From the NCBI RefSeq assembly GCF_934630525.1, contig NZ_CAKTVX010000002.1, forward strand, positions 62,001-126,000: DNA of 64,000 bases. Direction: 5' to 3'. Positions 36,027 to 44,836 of this stretch are shown here, in pieces; the stretch's first letter is position 1; the number at the start of each line of letters is the position of its first letter. A program made the translations under genes and the position numbers. The notes below the pieces were generated by a model. The model was given only the letters and a program-made list of their open reading frames with translations, was not told the origin of the DNA and ran no database searches. Origin of the DNA: an uncultured Slackia sp. (lineage in GTDB: Bacteria > Actinomycetota > Coriobacteriia > Coriobacteriales > Eggerthellaceae).

Positions 36027-37400
36027 CTACTGCAACTTCCCGTAACGCTCTTCGGTGATTTGATCGAGCGTCTTGCCTTGGGTCTGCGGGCACCACACCA
36101 CGCCAACCACAAGGCTGATGAGCAGAACCACGCACATGATGACGGCCGCCGGGAAAAAGCCCGCCGGGTTTGCGGAAATGTCGCCCATAATGGCGCCCAC
36201 GCCCACGAGCGACCAAATTCCCAATGCCGCGCGCACCAGGAAGAACATGATGCCCTGCGCGCCGCCGCGGTATTGCGTGGGGAACAGCTCGGTGCCCCAC
36301 AGCGCATAGAAGCACTGCGCCGAAAAGCCCGCCGAAATGCCCCACAGAATAACGTAGGCCCACAAGCACCAGCCCATGGAGTCGGTGGTGCCGTTGTTGA
36401 GCGCCATGCCGAAAGCCGCAATGCACACCCATGACAAAAGCGCCAGCACGGCCGATGCGCCGAACAGCACGCGATGCGGAACTTTGTCGCCCAATTTGCT
36501 AAAGATGGCAAGCGAGCAAATAGCCACGAGCACCCACTGAACCACGCCAAGCAAGCTCTGGCCCGTAGAGTCGATGTTGCCCGCCGCGGCATACAGGTAC
36601 GGCATGAACTGGCCATTCGTACCAGCGGCCAAGTTCCACGTCAGATACACGGCGACCAAGAACACGATGGTCTTCACGTTGACGGGATTCTTCAAAGCGT
36701 TGGCCATCATCGCGCCGAACGATTGCTTTTCGTCCGCCTCAGCCGCAAGGTTCTTCTCAACCCAGTCGGCCGATTCCTGCAACTGACGCTGCAAATTCCA
36801 CGCCACAAGAGCCACGACCAAAAGAACAAGGAACAGCAAGCGCGTAGCGAGCATTCCGTCAAACGGTCCATACGTGCCAGCCGGAAGAAGCGTCGTGCCA
36901 TCGGCCGCGAAGCCAGGAAGCACGAACGACAGCGCCAGCGACAAGATGAAGATGATCGCGGGTCCACAACTCCATGCGAACTGGCTGATGCCGATGTTCG
37001 CCGCGCGGTTCGTCGAGGCCGAAGTCTCGGAAATGTAGCTCCACGATGCGGGCACGCCGGCGCCAACCGACAAACCGGAAAGCACAACGCCCACCACGAC
37101 CATGGGCAAGTTCACCGCGCACATGGCGATTGCCACGCCCAGCGCGTATACGAGCAGGTTGTATTTATAAATAATGGTGCGGCCGTATTTGTCGGTCAAA
37201 AAACCGCCGATGAGCGCGCCGACCGCAGCGCCGAACGCGTTCGCTCCAATAGCGCCCAGAATCGACGTCCACATGGAGCCGAACCCAAACGCCGCCGCCC
37301 ACGCCGTGAGCGCAACCGATGAGGCTACAATGCAGCCGGAATCGAGGAAGTTCGTCAACGACACCGCAATGGTGCCCTTCCTCTCTTGCGACATTGCCAT
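36027..37400 (-). CDS. MFS transporter, probable L-rhamnose importer
   Basis: 457 residues, 12 hydrophobic segments, sugar-porter-like MFS: GALIGGFLTDKYGRTIIYKYN between helices 2 and 3 (motif A), and TELFPTQYRGGAQGIMFFLVR in the C-terminal half, where sugar porters have PAELFPTxxRG-like sequence. It is not RhaT (a DMT-type permease) nor an ABC system. Its position between rhaD and rhaM makes rhamnose (or a rhamnoside) the likely substrate; that is context-based inference. Confidence 0.88.
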   Translation of the reverse strand: MAMSQERKGTIAVSLTNFLDSGCIVASSVALTAWAAAFGFGSMWTSILGAIGANAFGAAVGALIGGFLTDKYGRTIIYKYNLLVYALGVAIAMCAVNLPMVVVGVVLSGLSVGAGVPASWSYISETSASTNRAANIGISQFAWSCGPAIIFILSLALSFVLPGFAADGTTLLPAGTYGPFDGMLATRLLFLVLLVVALVAWNLQRQLQESADWVEKNLAAEADEKQSFGAMMANALKNPVNVKTIVFLVAVYLTWNLAAGTNGQFMPYLYAAAGNIDSTGQSLLGVVQWVLVAICSLAIFSKLGDKVPHRVLFGASAVLALLSWVCIAAFGMALNNGTTDSMGWCLWAYVILWGISAGFSAQCFYALWGTELFPTQYRGGAQGIMFFLVRAALGIWSLVGVGAIMGDISANPAGFFPAAVIMCVVLLISLVVGVVWCPQTQGKTLDQITEERYGKLQ

Positions 37401-37436
37401 AGTAATTCTCGCCTTTCTCTGTGCTTGCTCGAACGC

Positions 37437-38342
37437 CTAGTCCAAGAAGCTCTCATTAATGTCGAGTTTGAAATCACGGGCGATTGCGCGCAGGCCTTCG
37501 TCGGTAATCGTATTCTGGAAATCGTCGCTGCTGCCATTGAGCATGCGGGCCTCGGCATAAATAGCCGCCGCCTTCTCGATGGTATGCATGAGGCCGAACG
37601 TGGTGTCGAAATCGGGGCCCGAGCAGAACAGGCCGTGCTGCGCCCAAATTGCCGCGTCGTAGGTCTTCATAAGCTCCGATGTCGCCTCCGCGATCTCAGC
37701 GCCGCCCGGCACCATCCACGGCACCACGCCGACGCCCTTCGGGAACACCACGATGCATTCAGTCATAGCTTTCCACAGCGCACGGGTAATCGTGCGCGCG
37801 TCGAGAGGCATCACGAACGTCAGGGCAATCACATTGCCGGGGTGGGCATGGTAAATCACGCGGCAGGCATCATTGGTCGCCTTCATGCGAACCGAATGGT
37901 TCATGAAGTGCGTCGGGAATTCCGACGTCGGCTTGCCGCCGTCTTTCAGGCCCCATACAATGCGCCATGCGTCGCCCGCGTCGTTGATTTCGACGATACC
38001 GACGTTGTGTGCCGGATCAAGCGGCACGTTGCGCATGTAGCGGCCCGAGCCGGTCGTGGTGAAGAAAGCGCCGCGCAGGTTGTCGGCCTGCACGCCCATC
38101 GAAACCCACTCGGACGGAATATCGTTGAAGAACGGGCGGCACGCAGTCACTTCGGCATCGGTCATGCGGTACGTCAAGTTTCCGCCATTGCGCTCATGCC
38201 AGCCCTGGTCCCAGCCATCGCCGCACAGTCGCACAAAGCCCTTCATGAACGGCTGCTGCTCAACCGCAACGCCCGAAACGGCGGATTTCGCGGCCGAAAC
38301 GCCCTTTCCAACCACATCTTGGGCGCTATCGAGAATACCCAT
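37437..38342 (-). CDS. rhaD: L-rhamnulose-1-phosphate aldolase with N-terminal amphipathic extension
   Basis: 301 residues; E. coli RhaD has 274. It is a class II zinc aldolase splitting rhamnulose-1-phosphate to DHAP and L-lactaldehyde. The core starts with FVRLCGDGWDQGWHERNGGNLTYR; zinc-binding YHAHPGNVIAL and AIWAQHGLFC are present, as are FFTTTGSGRYMRN and the catalytic-region HFMNHSVR. Ahead of the core is an extra segment of about 27 residues (MGILDSAQDVVGKGVSAAKS and on) predicted to form an amphipathic helix, not found in E. coli RhaD. Start ATG 38342 has AGAAAGG upstream. Confidence 0.95.
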   Translation of the reverse strand: MGILDSAQDVVGKGVSAAKSAVSGVAVEQQPFMKGFVRLCGDGWDQGWHERNGGNLTYRMTDAEVTACRPFFNDIPSEWVSMGVQADNLRGAFFTTTGSGRYMRNVPLDPAHNVGIVEINDAGDAWRIVWGLKDGGKPTSEFPTHFMNHSVRMKATNDACRVIYHAHPGNVIALTFVMPLDARTITRALWKAMTECIVVFPKGVGVVPWMVPGGAEIAEATSELMKTYDAAIWAQHGLFCSGPDFDTTFGLMHTIEKAAAIYAEARMLNGSSDDFQNTITDEGLRAIARDFKLDINESFLD

Positions 38343-38466
38343 TGTCTTGCATACCTTTCTTAATTCGCGCGCGTCGCGCGCTCTACAGAAACGCGGAGCC
38401 GCAACCCCGCCATAGCGAAGCGGCCCAACCGCGCGCACGCGCGCAGCTGAGCCGGAACATGTTGAT
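38343..38466 (-). other. Intercistronic region with GC-rich palindromes (rhaA-rhaD)
   Basis: It contains GCGCGCG-T-CGCGCGC-type and CCGCGCGCACGCGCG strings able to form stable hairpins, without T-runs. It may modulate mRNA stability between rhaA and rhaD. Confidence 0.4.
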
Positions 38467-39726
38467 TTAGCAGCGCTGAGAGAGCACGTCGTCCTCATAC
38501 GCCTTGATGGGAGCCCACAGCTCGCCATCGACGGGAACGCCGGCGCGACGGCAGAACTCATCCCACACGGCGCCAAACGGCATGGTCTTGAACTGCTCAG
38601 TCACGATCATCTTTTCGGAGAACTGATAGGTGTCCTGCAGCTTCTTCAAACGATCCCAAGGCTGGAGCATCTCGAACAGCAGGCTCTTCTCCATGGCGCG
38701 CGTGCCCGTGCACCATGCGCCAATGCGGTTGATGGACGCGTCGAAGAAGTCGAGGCCGATGATGATCTTGTCCCAGCCGCCCGGGCAACGCACCACTTCA
38801 GAGGCGATTTCCTTGATGTTGTCCTCGAACAGCACCACGTGGTCGGAATCCCAATGCATGGAGCGGGTAACGTGCAGCGGCACGTACGGGAAGAACAGCA
38901 GCAAGCTCGAGAGCTTGTCGGAGATGTTTTCCATGGGGTTGAAGTGGCCGGCGTCGATCAACGTGACGATGTTGCCGCCCTTCTTCGCCGCATAGGACAC
39001 ATAGAATTCCTGGTTGCCCGTGGTGAAGCCCTCGACGCCGATGCCGAAGACCTTCTGCTCGACCGAGTCGATGACGTGCGGGCACTCGAACGAATAAATC
39101 TCGTCCAGAGCATCCTTCAGGCGCTCGCGCATGCCGTAGCGGTCGGCCGCGTAATCTTTCAGGCCGTCGGGAATCCAGAAGTTGTTCAGCACCATGTCGT
39201 CGAGCTCTTCGCCGATGCGCTCCGCGATTTTGCGGCACGCGATGCAATGGCGAATCCAGAAATCACGCACGTCTTTCTCGGGAGAGGAGACCGTGAGGCC
39301 CTCTTTCACCATGGGGTGGCTGAACAGCGTGGGGTTGAAGTCGATGCCGTAGCCATGCTCTTTGGCCCATGCGACCCACGGCTCGAAATGCTTATATTCG
39401 ATCTCGTCGCGATCGACCCAGGGGTTCTCGTCGGTGAAAATGGCGTAGCTTGCGTGCAAGTTGATGCGCTTCTTGCCAGGAATGAGGCTGCATGCCTTTT
39501 CGAAGTCGGCGGTCAACTCCTCAAACGTGCGGGCACGACCGGGATAATTGCCCGTGGTCATAATGCCGCCCGATGCCGCATTATCTTTCTGATCAAAGCC
39601 CATAACGTCATCGCCCTGCCAGCAATTGACCGAAATGGCCTTGCTGGCGAGCTTCTCGAGAACGGCTTCGGTATCGATGTCCTCCGCCGCGTATGCCTCG
39701 CGTGCCAGTTCGTAGGCTGTGCTCAT
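38467..39726 (-). CDS. rhaA: L-rhamnose isomerase
   Basis: 419 residues, the usual RhaA length. It converts L-rhamnose to L-rhamnulose and needs Mn2+. Conserved stretches include SVNCWQGDDVMGFDQKD, ASGGIMTTGNYPGRA, DFNPTLFSHPMVKEG, DSVEQKVFGIGVEGFTTGN, LIDAGHFNPMENISDKLS, HVTRSMHWDSDHVV and IIIGLDFFDASINRIGAW with the metal-binding acidic and His residues. It is the third gene of the operon. Confidence 0.98.
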   Translation of the reverse strand: MSTAYELAREAYAAEDIDTEAVLEKLASKAISVNCWQGDDVMGFDQKDNAASGGIMTTGNYPGRARTFEELTADFEKACSLIPGKKRINLHASYAIFTDENPWVDRDEIEYKHFEPWVAWAKEHGYGIDFNPTLFSHPMVKEGLTVSSPEKDVRDFWIRHCIACRKIAERIGEELDDMVLNNFWIPDGLKDYAADRYGMRERLKDALDEIYSFECPHVIDSVEQKVFGIGVEGFTTGNQEFYVSYAAKKGGNIVTLIDAGHFNPMENISDKLSSLLLFFPYVPLHVTRSMHWDSDHVVLFEDNIKEIASEVVRCPGGWDKIIIGLDFFDASINRIGAWCTGTRAMEKSLLFEMLQPWDRLKKLQDTYQFSEKMIVTEQFKTMPFGAVWDEFCRRAGVPVDGELWAPIKAYEDDVLSQRC

Positions 39727-39801
39727 GTGCGCTCCTATCTAATGTGTTCTCTCTATCCAAGGTCGCCGAGGCGACTGTGAATTGCTTTGTTTTCGCCCGC
39801 G

Positions 39802-41274
39802 TTATTCGGGCTGGTAAACTTCGACATCGAACGATGCCCGAATGGCATCGCGCGCCTGTTGCAAATTGTCAAAGCGGCCATCGCCGATCATTTGAACGAC
39901 AAGATTGCCCAAACTCGTGCCCTCAATAGGACCCGCATACACGGGCAAGCCGCATGCATTCGCGGTCATTTGGTTGAGGTATGCGTCTTGGCAGCCGCCG
40001 CCGACGATGTTGATGGATGTGTATGTGCGCCCGGTAAGCGCGGAAAGTTCATTGACGGAATCGGAATAGCAGCTGGTCAAACTCGAGTAGACGCAGCGCA
40101 TAAGCTCGCCTACGCCCTCGGGGACGTCTTGGCCGGTTTCGCGGCACGCCTGACGGATTTCGTCGATCATCGACGCGGGCGCGAGAAAACGGTCGTCGTT
40201 GACGTTGACGAAAGATGCGGGACGGCTCGCCTGCGCATCGGCCTCACGAGCCGCTTCAATCAAATCGCCGAAGCCCCATTCCTTTTCGGCGCGCTGCCTT
40301 CCCGAACCAGAGCCGGCAACGTAATCGACGCCGTTGAGTTCACGGCGAATGGACTGGATCATCCACAAGCCCATGATGTTTTTCAGGAAGCGGTAGCGCT
40401 TCCGATATCCGCCCTCGTTCGTGAAGTTCTGGAAACGGCTCGCGTCAGACGTGATGGGACCTTCATGCTCCACGCCAAGCAAGCTCCACGTGCCGCTCGA
40501 CAAATACACCGCGTCTTCGTCGCACGCGGGAACAGCCAAGAAAGCCGACCCAGTATCATGCGTCGCAGGAAGCATAACCTGCGCGTCGAAGCCCACGCGC
40601 GTCTGGACCTCGCTGGTCAATCCACCGAGCACCGTGCCCGGCATAGAAACGTCGCCGAAAATGCGAGACGGCGCGCCCGCCGCCGCAAGGGCCTGCTCAT
40701 CCCATGCACACGTACGCGCATTGAGCAGATTCGTGGTGGTGGCATTGGTGTATTCGTTCGCCATAACGCCCGTGAGCAGGTAATTTAAATACTCAGGCAC
40801 CATAAGGAAGCGATCCGCCGATTCAAGTTCTTCGGGATGTTCCGCGGAAAGCGCGGCCAGTTGGTAGATGGTGTTGAAAGCCTGGCGCTGAATGCCCGTG
40901 GCGCGATAGAGCGAATCGAGGCCCACGGCACGGTCGACCTTTGCGGCAACCGGCTGCGTGCGAGCGTCGCGATATGCCACGGCGTCGCCCACGCGGTTTC
41001 CGCACGAATCGACCAGCACGAAATCGACGCCCCAGGTGTCGATGCCGATCGTTGTGGGAATTTTGCCCGCGGCGGCGCATTTCTCAAGGCCAACCAGGAC
41101 GTTTTCCCAAATCATATCGATATCCCAGCAATCATGGCCGCGACGGCGCACCTGGGTGTTATCGAAACGGTGCATCTCTTCGAGCACGATTTTTCCGTCT
41201 TCGATATGGCCAAGCACGTGGCGCCCGCTCGACGCCCCAATGTCAATTGCCAGGTAATAACGCTGCTCGGGCAT
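39802..41274 (-). CDS. rhaB: Rhamnulokinase
   Basis: 490 residues, FGGY sugar-kinase family. It phosphorylates L-rhamnulose at O1. Motifs: YLAIDIGASSGRHVLG (phosphate 1), TIGIDTWGVDFVLVD, LPATHDTGSAFLAVP, VYLSSGTWSLLGVE, and INIVGGGCQDAYLNQMTAN (adenosine region). The ATG at 41274 overlaps the pyruvate kinase stop by one base (TAATG), with GGAAGGGGAG as ribosome site, so the two are tightly coupled. Confidence 0.97.
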   Translation of the reverse strand: MPEQRYYLAIDIGASSGRHVLGHIEDGKIVLEEMHRFDNTQVRRRGHDCWDIDMIWENVLVGLEKCAAAGKIPTTIGIDTWGVDFVLVDSCGNRVGDAVAYRDARTQPVAAKVDRAVGLDSLYRATGIQRQAFNTIYQLAALSAEHPEELESADRFLMVPEYLNYLLTGVMANEYTNATTTNLLNARTCAWDEQALAAAGAPSRIFGDVSMPGTVLGGLTSEVQTRVGFDAQVMLPATHDTGSAFLAVPACDEDAVYLSSGTWSLLGVEHEGPITSDASRFQNFTNEGGYRKRYRFLKNIMGLWMIQSIRRELNGVDYVAGSGSGRQRAEKEWGFGDLIEAAREADAQASRPASFVNVNDDRFLAPASMIDEIRQACRETGQDVPEGVGELMRCVYSSLTSCYSDSVNELSALTGRTYTSINIVGGGCQDAYLNQMTANACGLPVYAGPIEGTSLGNLVVQMIGDGRFDNLQQARDAIRASFDVEVYQPE

Positions 41275-42773
41275 TAGCGCTCCCCTTCCGTATGAGGCTG
41301 GCACATGCCATCGTTTTCGCGAATTTGCACGACGTACATCACATTCGTCGCCGCAACCGCATCGGGCGCGCCATCGGTACCCGGCGACACCACGGGACTC
41401 GTGGCGCGATCACCCGCCGTGATAACCGCGATATCGCCATCATGCACATAGCCATGCGAAACAACGGCCTGGCGGGCGTTCTCGACAACCCTGATCATGT
41501 CGCCTTGCACATCACCAAGCATGGGGGTCACGCCCCAATGGATTTGCTGTTTGCGCATAACGCGCGGCGAGGGAGTCACCGCGTAAATCGGCACCCTCGG
41601 GCGCAGGTTCGACACCAAGCGCGACGTGCGGCCCGACATCGTGGGAGCCACGATGCATGCCGCGTTCACGTTTTCGGCCGTTTGCACCGCCGCGATGCCC
41701 ACCGCAAGCGCCACGCGGGCGCGCACGCGCGTACGGTCGGGAGTGCTCTCGTCGAACATATAGGGCTCCGACGCCTCTGCGATGCGCGACATCATTTGCA
41801 CGGCGGGAACCGGATAACGCCCACATGCCGTTTCGCCCGAGAGCATAACCGCATCGGTTCCGTCGTAGATGGCGTTCGCCACATCGCCCACCTCGGCGCG
41901 CGTCGGGCGCGGGTTGCGAATCATCGAATCGAGCATTTGCGTGGCGGTGATAACCGGCTTGGACGCGCGATTGCACGCGCGGATGATTTCCTTCTGAATA
42001 TGCGGAACCTTGTGAGCAGGCACCTCGACGCCCAAATCGCCACGCGCAATCATGATGCCGTCGGATGCGTCGATGATCTCGAGAATGTTGTCGACGGCCT
42101 CAGAGCACTCGATTTTCGAAATGAGCGAAATGTCCCCCCCGCCGTTGTCGTCCAAAAACTGGCGTATTTCGCGTACGCCAGCAGCGTCCCTCACGAAAGA
42201 TGCCGCCACGAAATCGATGTCTTGCTCAATGCCGAACAGCAAATCGGAGCGATCTTGGTCGGTCATGGTGGGCAGCGGCACGCACACCCCTGGCAAGTTG
42301 ATAGACTTGCGCTCCCCGAGCATGCCCGAGTTCTGCACGGTGCAGTGGATATCGCTACCCTCGACAGAATCGACGGCAAGTTCGATCAACCCGTCATCAA
42401 CAAGAATAATCGTGCCTGGCTCCACAACTTCGGAAAGCCCATGGCACGTTTGGGTCACAACGCGGTCGGTACCCTCGATTTCGCGCTCGGTAAGCGTGAA
42501 AGCACGCCCCGCCATCAGGCGAATAGGCTCGTGCCCAGCAAGCAGCCCCGTTCGAATTTCAGGGCCTTTCGTGTCGAGCAGCACCGCGCAAGGCGAATCG
42601 ACTTCGCGGCGAACTTTGCGAAGACGCTCCATGCGCGCTCGATGTTCCTCGTGCGTTCCGTGGGATAGATTGAATCGGGCAACATCCATACCCGCAGCAA
42701 TAAGGCCCTTGAGGGTCGACTCGCTGTCGACCGAAGGGCCCAGGGTGCATACGATTTTCGTTCGTTTTGCCAT
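41274..42773 (-). CDS. pyk: Pyruvate kinase, first gene of the rhamnose operon
   Basis: 499 residues. It converts PEP and ADP to pyruvate and ATP. N-terminal TKIVCTLGPSVDSESTLKGL, DVARFNLSHG, VLLDTKGPEIRTG, active-site ISKIECSEAVDNILEIIDAS and MIARGDLGVEVPAHKVP, KPVITATQMLDSMIRNPRPT, and DAVMLSGETACGRYPV are all present, followed by the regulatory C domain. It overlaps rhaB by one base. Its place at the head of a sugar-catabolic operon is unusual. The upstream region (42774-42975) has a TATAGT box on the - strand and GCTGATTCAT/GCTGAATAAA direct repeats, but no regulator gene is adjacent. Confidence 0.97.
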   Translation of the reverse strand: MAKRTKIVCTLGPSVDSESTLKGLIAAGMDVARFNLSHGTHEEHRARMERLRKVRREVDSPCAVLLDTKGPEIRTGLLAGHEPIRLMAGRAFTLTEREIEGTDRVVTQTCHGLSEVVEPGTIILVDDGLIELAVDSVEGSDIHCTVQNSGMLGERKSINLPGVCVPLPTMTDQDRSDLLFGIEQDIDFVAASFVRDAAGVREIRQFLDDNGGGDISLISKIECSEAVDNILEIIDASDGIMIARGDLGVEVPAHKVPHIQKEIIRACNRASKPVITATQMLDSMIRNPRPTRAEVGDVANAIYDGTDAVMLSGETACGRYPVPAVQMMSRIAEASEPYMFDESTPDRTRVRARVALAVGIAAVQTAENVNAACIVAPTMSGRTSRLVSNLRPRVPIYAVTPSPRVMRKQQIHWGVTPMLGDVQGDMIRVVENARQAVVSHGYVHDGDIAVITAGDRATSPVVSPGTDGAPDAVAATNVMYVVQIRENDGMCQPHTEGER

Positions 42774-42975
42774 ACATCCTCCAGCTAAGCCTTCGAATTA
42801 AATGAACGCATTTGTGACAAAACTATAGTGCTGATTCATTCGATATGCTGAATAAACAAGAAAAAATATCGAAATGACCCACCCCCTCATTAAATGGAAC
42901 TTATCCACTTTCATTTCGCCGAGCAAAATCGTACGGCTTCCCGCACTCGATGCGCCGTTTTGCCCCAGGCAGCAG

Positions 42976-43000
42976 AAAAGGCCGCCCATAGCGACCTTTT
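42976..43000 (-). terminator. Intrinsic terminator of the SlyD-like gene
   Basis: AAAAGGCCGC (42976-42985) pairs with GCGACCTTTT (42991-43000) with one G-U on the - strand, followed by TTTTCTG. Confidence 0.75.
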
Positions 43001-43025
43001 CAAGCATTCTCAAGCGTATGCGCTG

Positions 43026-43451
43026 CTATTCGGCGACTTCGACGAGTTCGATCTCGAACGTGAGGTCTTTGCCGGCGAGCTCGTGGTTCATATCGAACAC
43101 GCACTTCTCGCTGTCGACCGAAACGACTTTCGCCGGGAAGGGTCCCATGGGGCCCTGGAAGTACACCGTCTGGCCAACGGGCAGCTGATCGGCGTTGGGG
43201 ACCTGAGAAACAGGAACTTCCTGAACAGCCTGCGGATTGTATTCGCCATAGGCGTCGGCAGCGGGGATTTTCACCGTTTTCTTCTCGCCCACGGCCATGT
43301 CCTTCACGGCGGCGTCGAAGCCGGGAATCATCTGACCGGCCATGCAGGTGAACTCGATGGGTTCGTTGCGATCGTAGCTGCAGTCGAACTGCGTGCCGTC
43401 GTCGAGCGTGCCGCGGTAGTGGGCCTTGACCTTTTTGCCTTCGTTGCTCAT
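43026..43451 (-). CDS. FKBP-type peptidyl-prolyl isomerase, SlyD-like
   Basis: 141 residues. The start VKAHYRGTLDDGTQFDCSYD and GQMIPGFDAAVKDMAVGEKK are the FKBP catalytic fold; VFDMNHELAGKDLTFEIELVEV is the SlyD-type C-terminal strand, with the IF-domain insertion (YGEYNPQAVQEVPVSQ) between. It catalyses proline isomerisation and chaperones folding in the cytoplasm. It lacks the long His-rich metal tail of E. coli SlyD. ATG 43451 has GAGGA upstream; longer in-frame starts are not family-like. Confidence 0.94.
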   Translation of the reverse strand: MSNEGKKVKAHYRGTLDDGTQFDCSYDRNEPIEFTCMAGQMIPGFDAAVKDMAVGEKKTVKIPAADAYGEYNPQAVQEVPVSQVPNADQLPVGQTVYFQGPMGPFPAKVVSVDSEKCVFDMNHELAGKDLTFEIELVEVAE

Positions 43452-43590
43452 GGGAGCACGTCCTCTCTTCGTATTGAAAGATGCATGCCGCCCACTATAC
43501 CCGATTGGCTTCGTTATTTCGACGCAATGTGCCAGCCACCGCGAATCGATACAGAACCGTGAAGGTGGGCAGCCGCGCACGCCAGACAGC

Positions 43591-43779
43591 CTACGCCGCG
43601 ATTGGCTGCGTATACTGCCACCCAACGAGCATGGTCACCACGATGGCAACAAGCGAAGCCGCCACGGCCGCGAGAATCGTTTGCCACCAGTTCAACCGCG
43701 CCAGCACAGGGAATCGCACCTGCAATCTGCGGCGATCGAGAAGCGTATAGGCGGTCGACGTGAGCATGGTGCCCAGCAT
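43591..43779 (-). CDS. Small single-span membrane protein, hypothetical
   Basis: 62 residues from ATG 43779: a short N-terminal hydrophobic patch, a basic linker (LLDRRRLQVRFPVLARLNWW) and one membrane helix (ILAAVAASLVAIVVTMLVGW). The open frame extends upstream past the small ORF at 43790-43942, so the true start is unclear. I recognise no family. Moderate coding character. Confidence 0.45.
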   Translation of the reverse strand: MLGTMLTSTAYTLLDRRRLQVRFPVLARLNWWQTILAAVAASLVAIVVTMLVGWQYTQPIAA

Positions 43780-43789
43780 AAACCAGTAC

Positions 43790-43942
43790 TCAAGAAGGAC
43801 GAACCAAACCGTGATTAGCGAGCAGCCATTGCAGATATTCGGGCAATGTCGGGGCCTGCAAATCGTGCGTGCTCGTAAACTGTTCCGGGCTGGGGCTTTC
43901 GAGCAATTCGCACAGCAGCTCTTCGGTAAGCGGTTCCTTCAC
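43790..43942 (-). pseudogene. Probable remnant of a small HTH/kinase-companion protein
   Basis: A GTG at 43942 opens a 50-residue ORF beginning VKEPLTEELLCELLESPSPE and ending LPEYLQWLLANHGLVRPS. This pattern (LTEELL..L...S-x-E-x-F...LxEYLxxLLxxxGL-R) resembles, from memory, the N-terminus of HTH proteins of about 130 residues in Coriobacteriia that are often beside protein kinases. The expected HTH part after GLVR is missing, so I call it a truncated copy. The truncation point coincides with a 22-base stretch resembling the hairpin arm at 894-915. Confidence 0.4.
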
Positions 43943-44080
43943 GCGATATTTTCTTCGTTTTCGTCAGCGGGTGCGGTCCTGCGCGCGGGCGGCTGGTTCA
44001 TCGTTCAGCCATTCGCGCGCTGGCTCCCCGTAGGTAAATGCAGAATTGCCCACAATTGTACCCCGCGAAAATGCGTCCGA

Positions 44081-44836
44081 CTACATGTTCGCGATTGCGC
44101 AGTCTGCTTCTTCTTCGGTGAATTTCTCGCCGTATTCGGAAATGAGCTGATCATGAATCGCGGCCGGCGACATATTCATCATTTCCTCGTACGATTTTGC
44201 CTTTTCGAGAGCATTTGCGTTCCAGTCGGCAACCACGTTGTCAATCGCATATTGCGCTGCCTCGGCAGAGAACTGTTCACCGTATTCGCTCGTCAGTTGA
44301 TCATAGATGCCCTGCTTCGACATATGCATCATGTCGGAATAGCTCTTCACCTTCGCCAAGGCAGATTTATATTCCCGAGGGACCTCAGGTTCGGCAGGCT
44401 GCAGTGAGGCCGCCTGCTGGCTCGATTCCTCAGCCGAAGCATCGGGCGCCGTCGAGCTCGTTTCGCCTGCAGACGGAGCCTCGCTTGACGCGCTCGCACT
44501 CGTCGCAGCAGAACCGCTCATCGCGTCGTCAATCGCCGCCGAATACATGCTCTGCGTCGCCAAAACCACGACAAGCGCAACCACGTTCAGAACAAGTCCG
44601 ACAATGGCCAAGACCTTGCCCGATTTCTTGCCACGAATGACGGCGATAACGCTAATCACACCGAAAATGCCGCCCAATAGCGCAAGCAGCGCAGAGAGGT
44701 TATTCACGATAGGCATCCACGACAAGACAATCGCGATAATGCCGAGCACGAGAGACGTAATGCCCATCGCCGTCTTCGGCATTGCGGCTTCGGACGCTGG
44801 CTGCGGAGCCTGGGGCTGGTACTGCGTGTTTTCCAT
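44081..44836 (-). CDS. Membrane protein with two Ltp (superinfection-exclusion-type) repeats
   Basis: 251 residues from ATG 44836 (GGGAAGGAATC upstream). The N-terminal half has three hydrophobic segments of DUF4190-like layout (about 20-100), then a Ser/Ala/Glu-rich linker, then two tandem copies of the Ltp motif: SALAKVKSYSDMMHMSKQGI...YGEQFSAE and NALEKAKSYEEMMNMSPAAI...YGEKFTEEEA. The Ltp domain (PF07553, host cell surface-exposed lipoprotein) is known from a Streptococcus thermophilus prophage lipoprotein that blocks phage DNA entry. Whether this chromosomal copy defends against phage is unknown. Confidence 0.82.
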   Translation of the reverse strand: MENTQYQPQAPQPASEAAMPKTAMGITSLVLGIIAIVLSWMPIVNNLSALLALLGGIFGVISVIAVIRGKKSGKVLAIVGLVLNVVALVVVLATQSMYSAAIDDAMSGSAATSASASSEAPSAGETSSTAPDASAEESSQQAASLQPAEPEVPREYKSALAKVKSYSDMMHMSKQGIYDQLTSEYGEQFSAEAAQYAIDNVVADWNANALEKAKSYEEMMNMSPAAIHDQLISEYGEKFTEEEADCAIANM

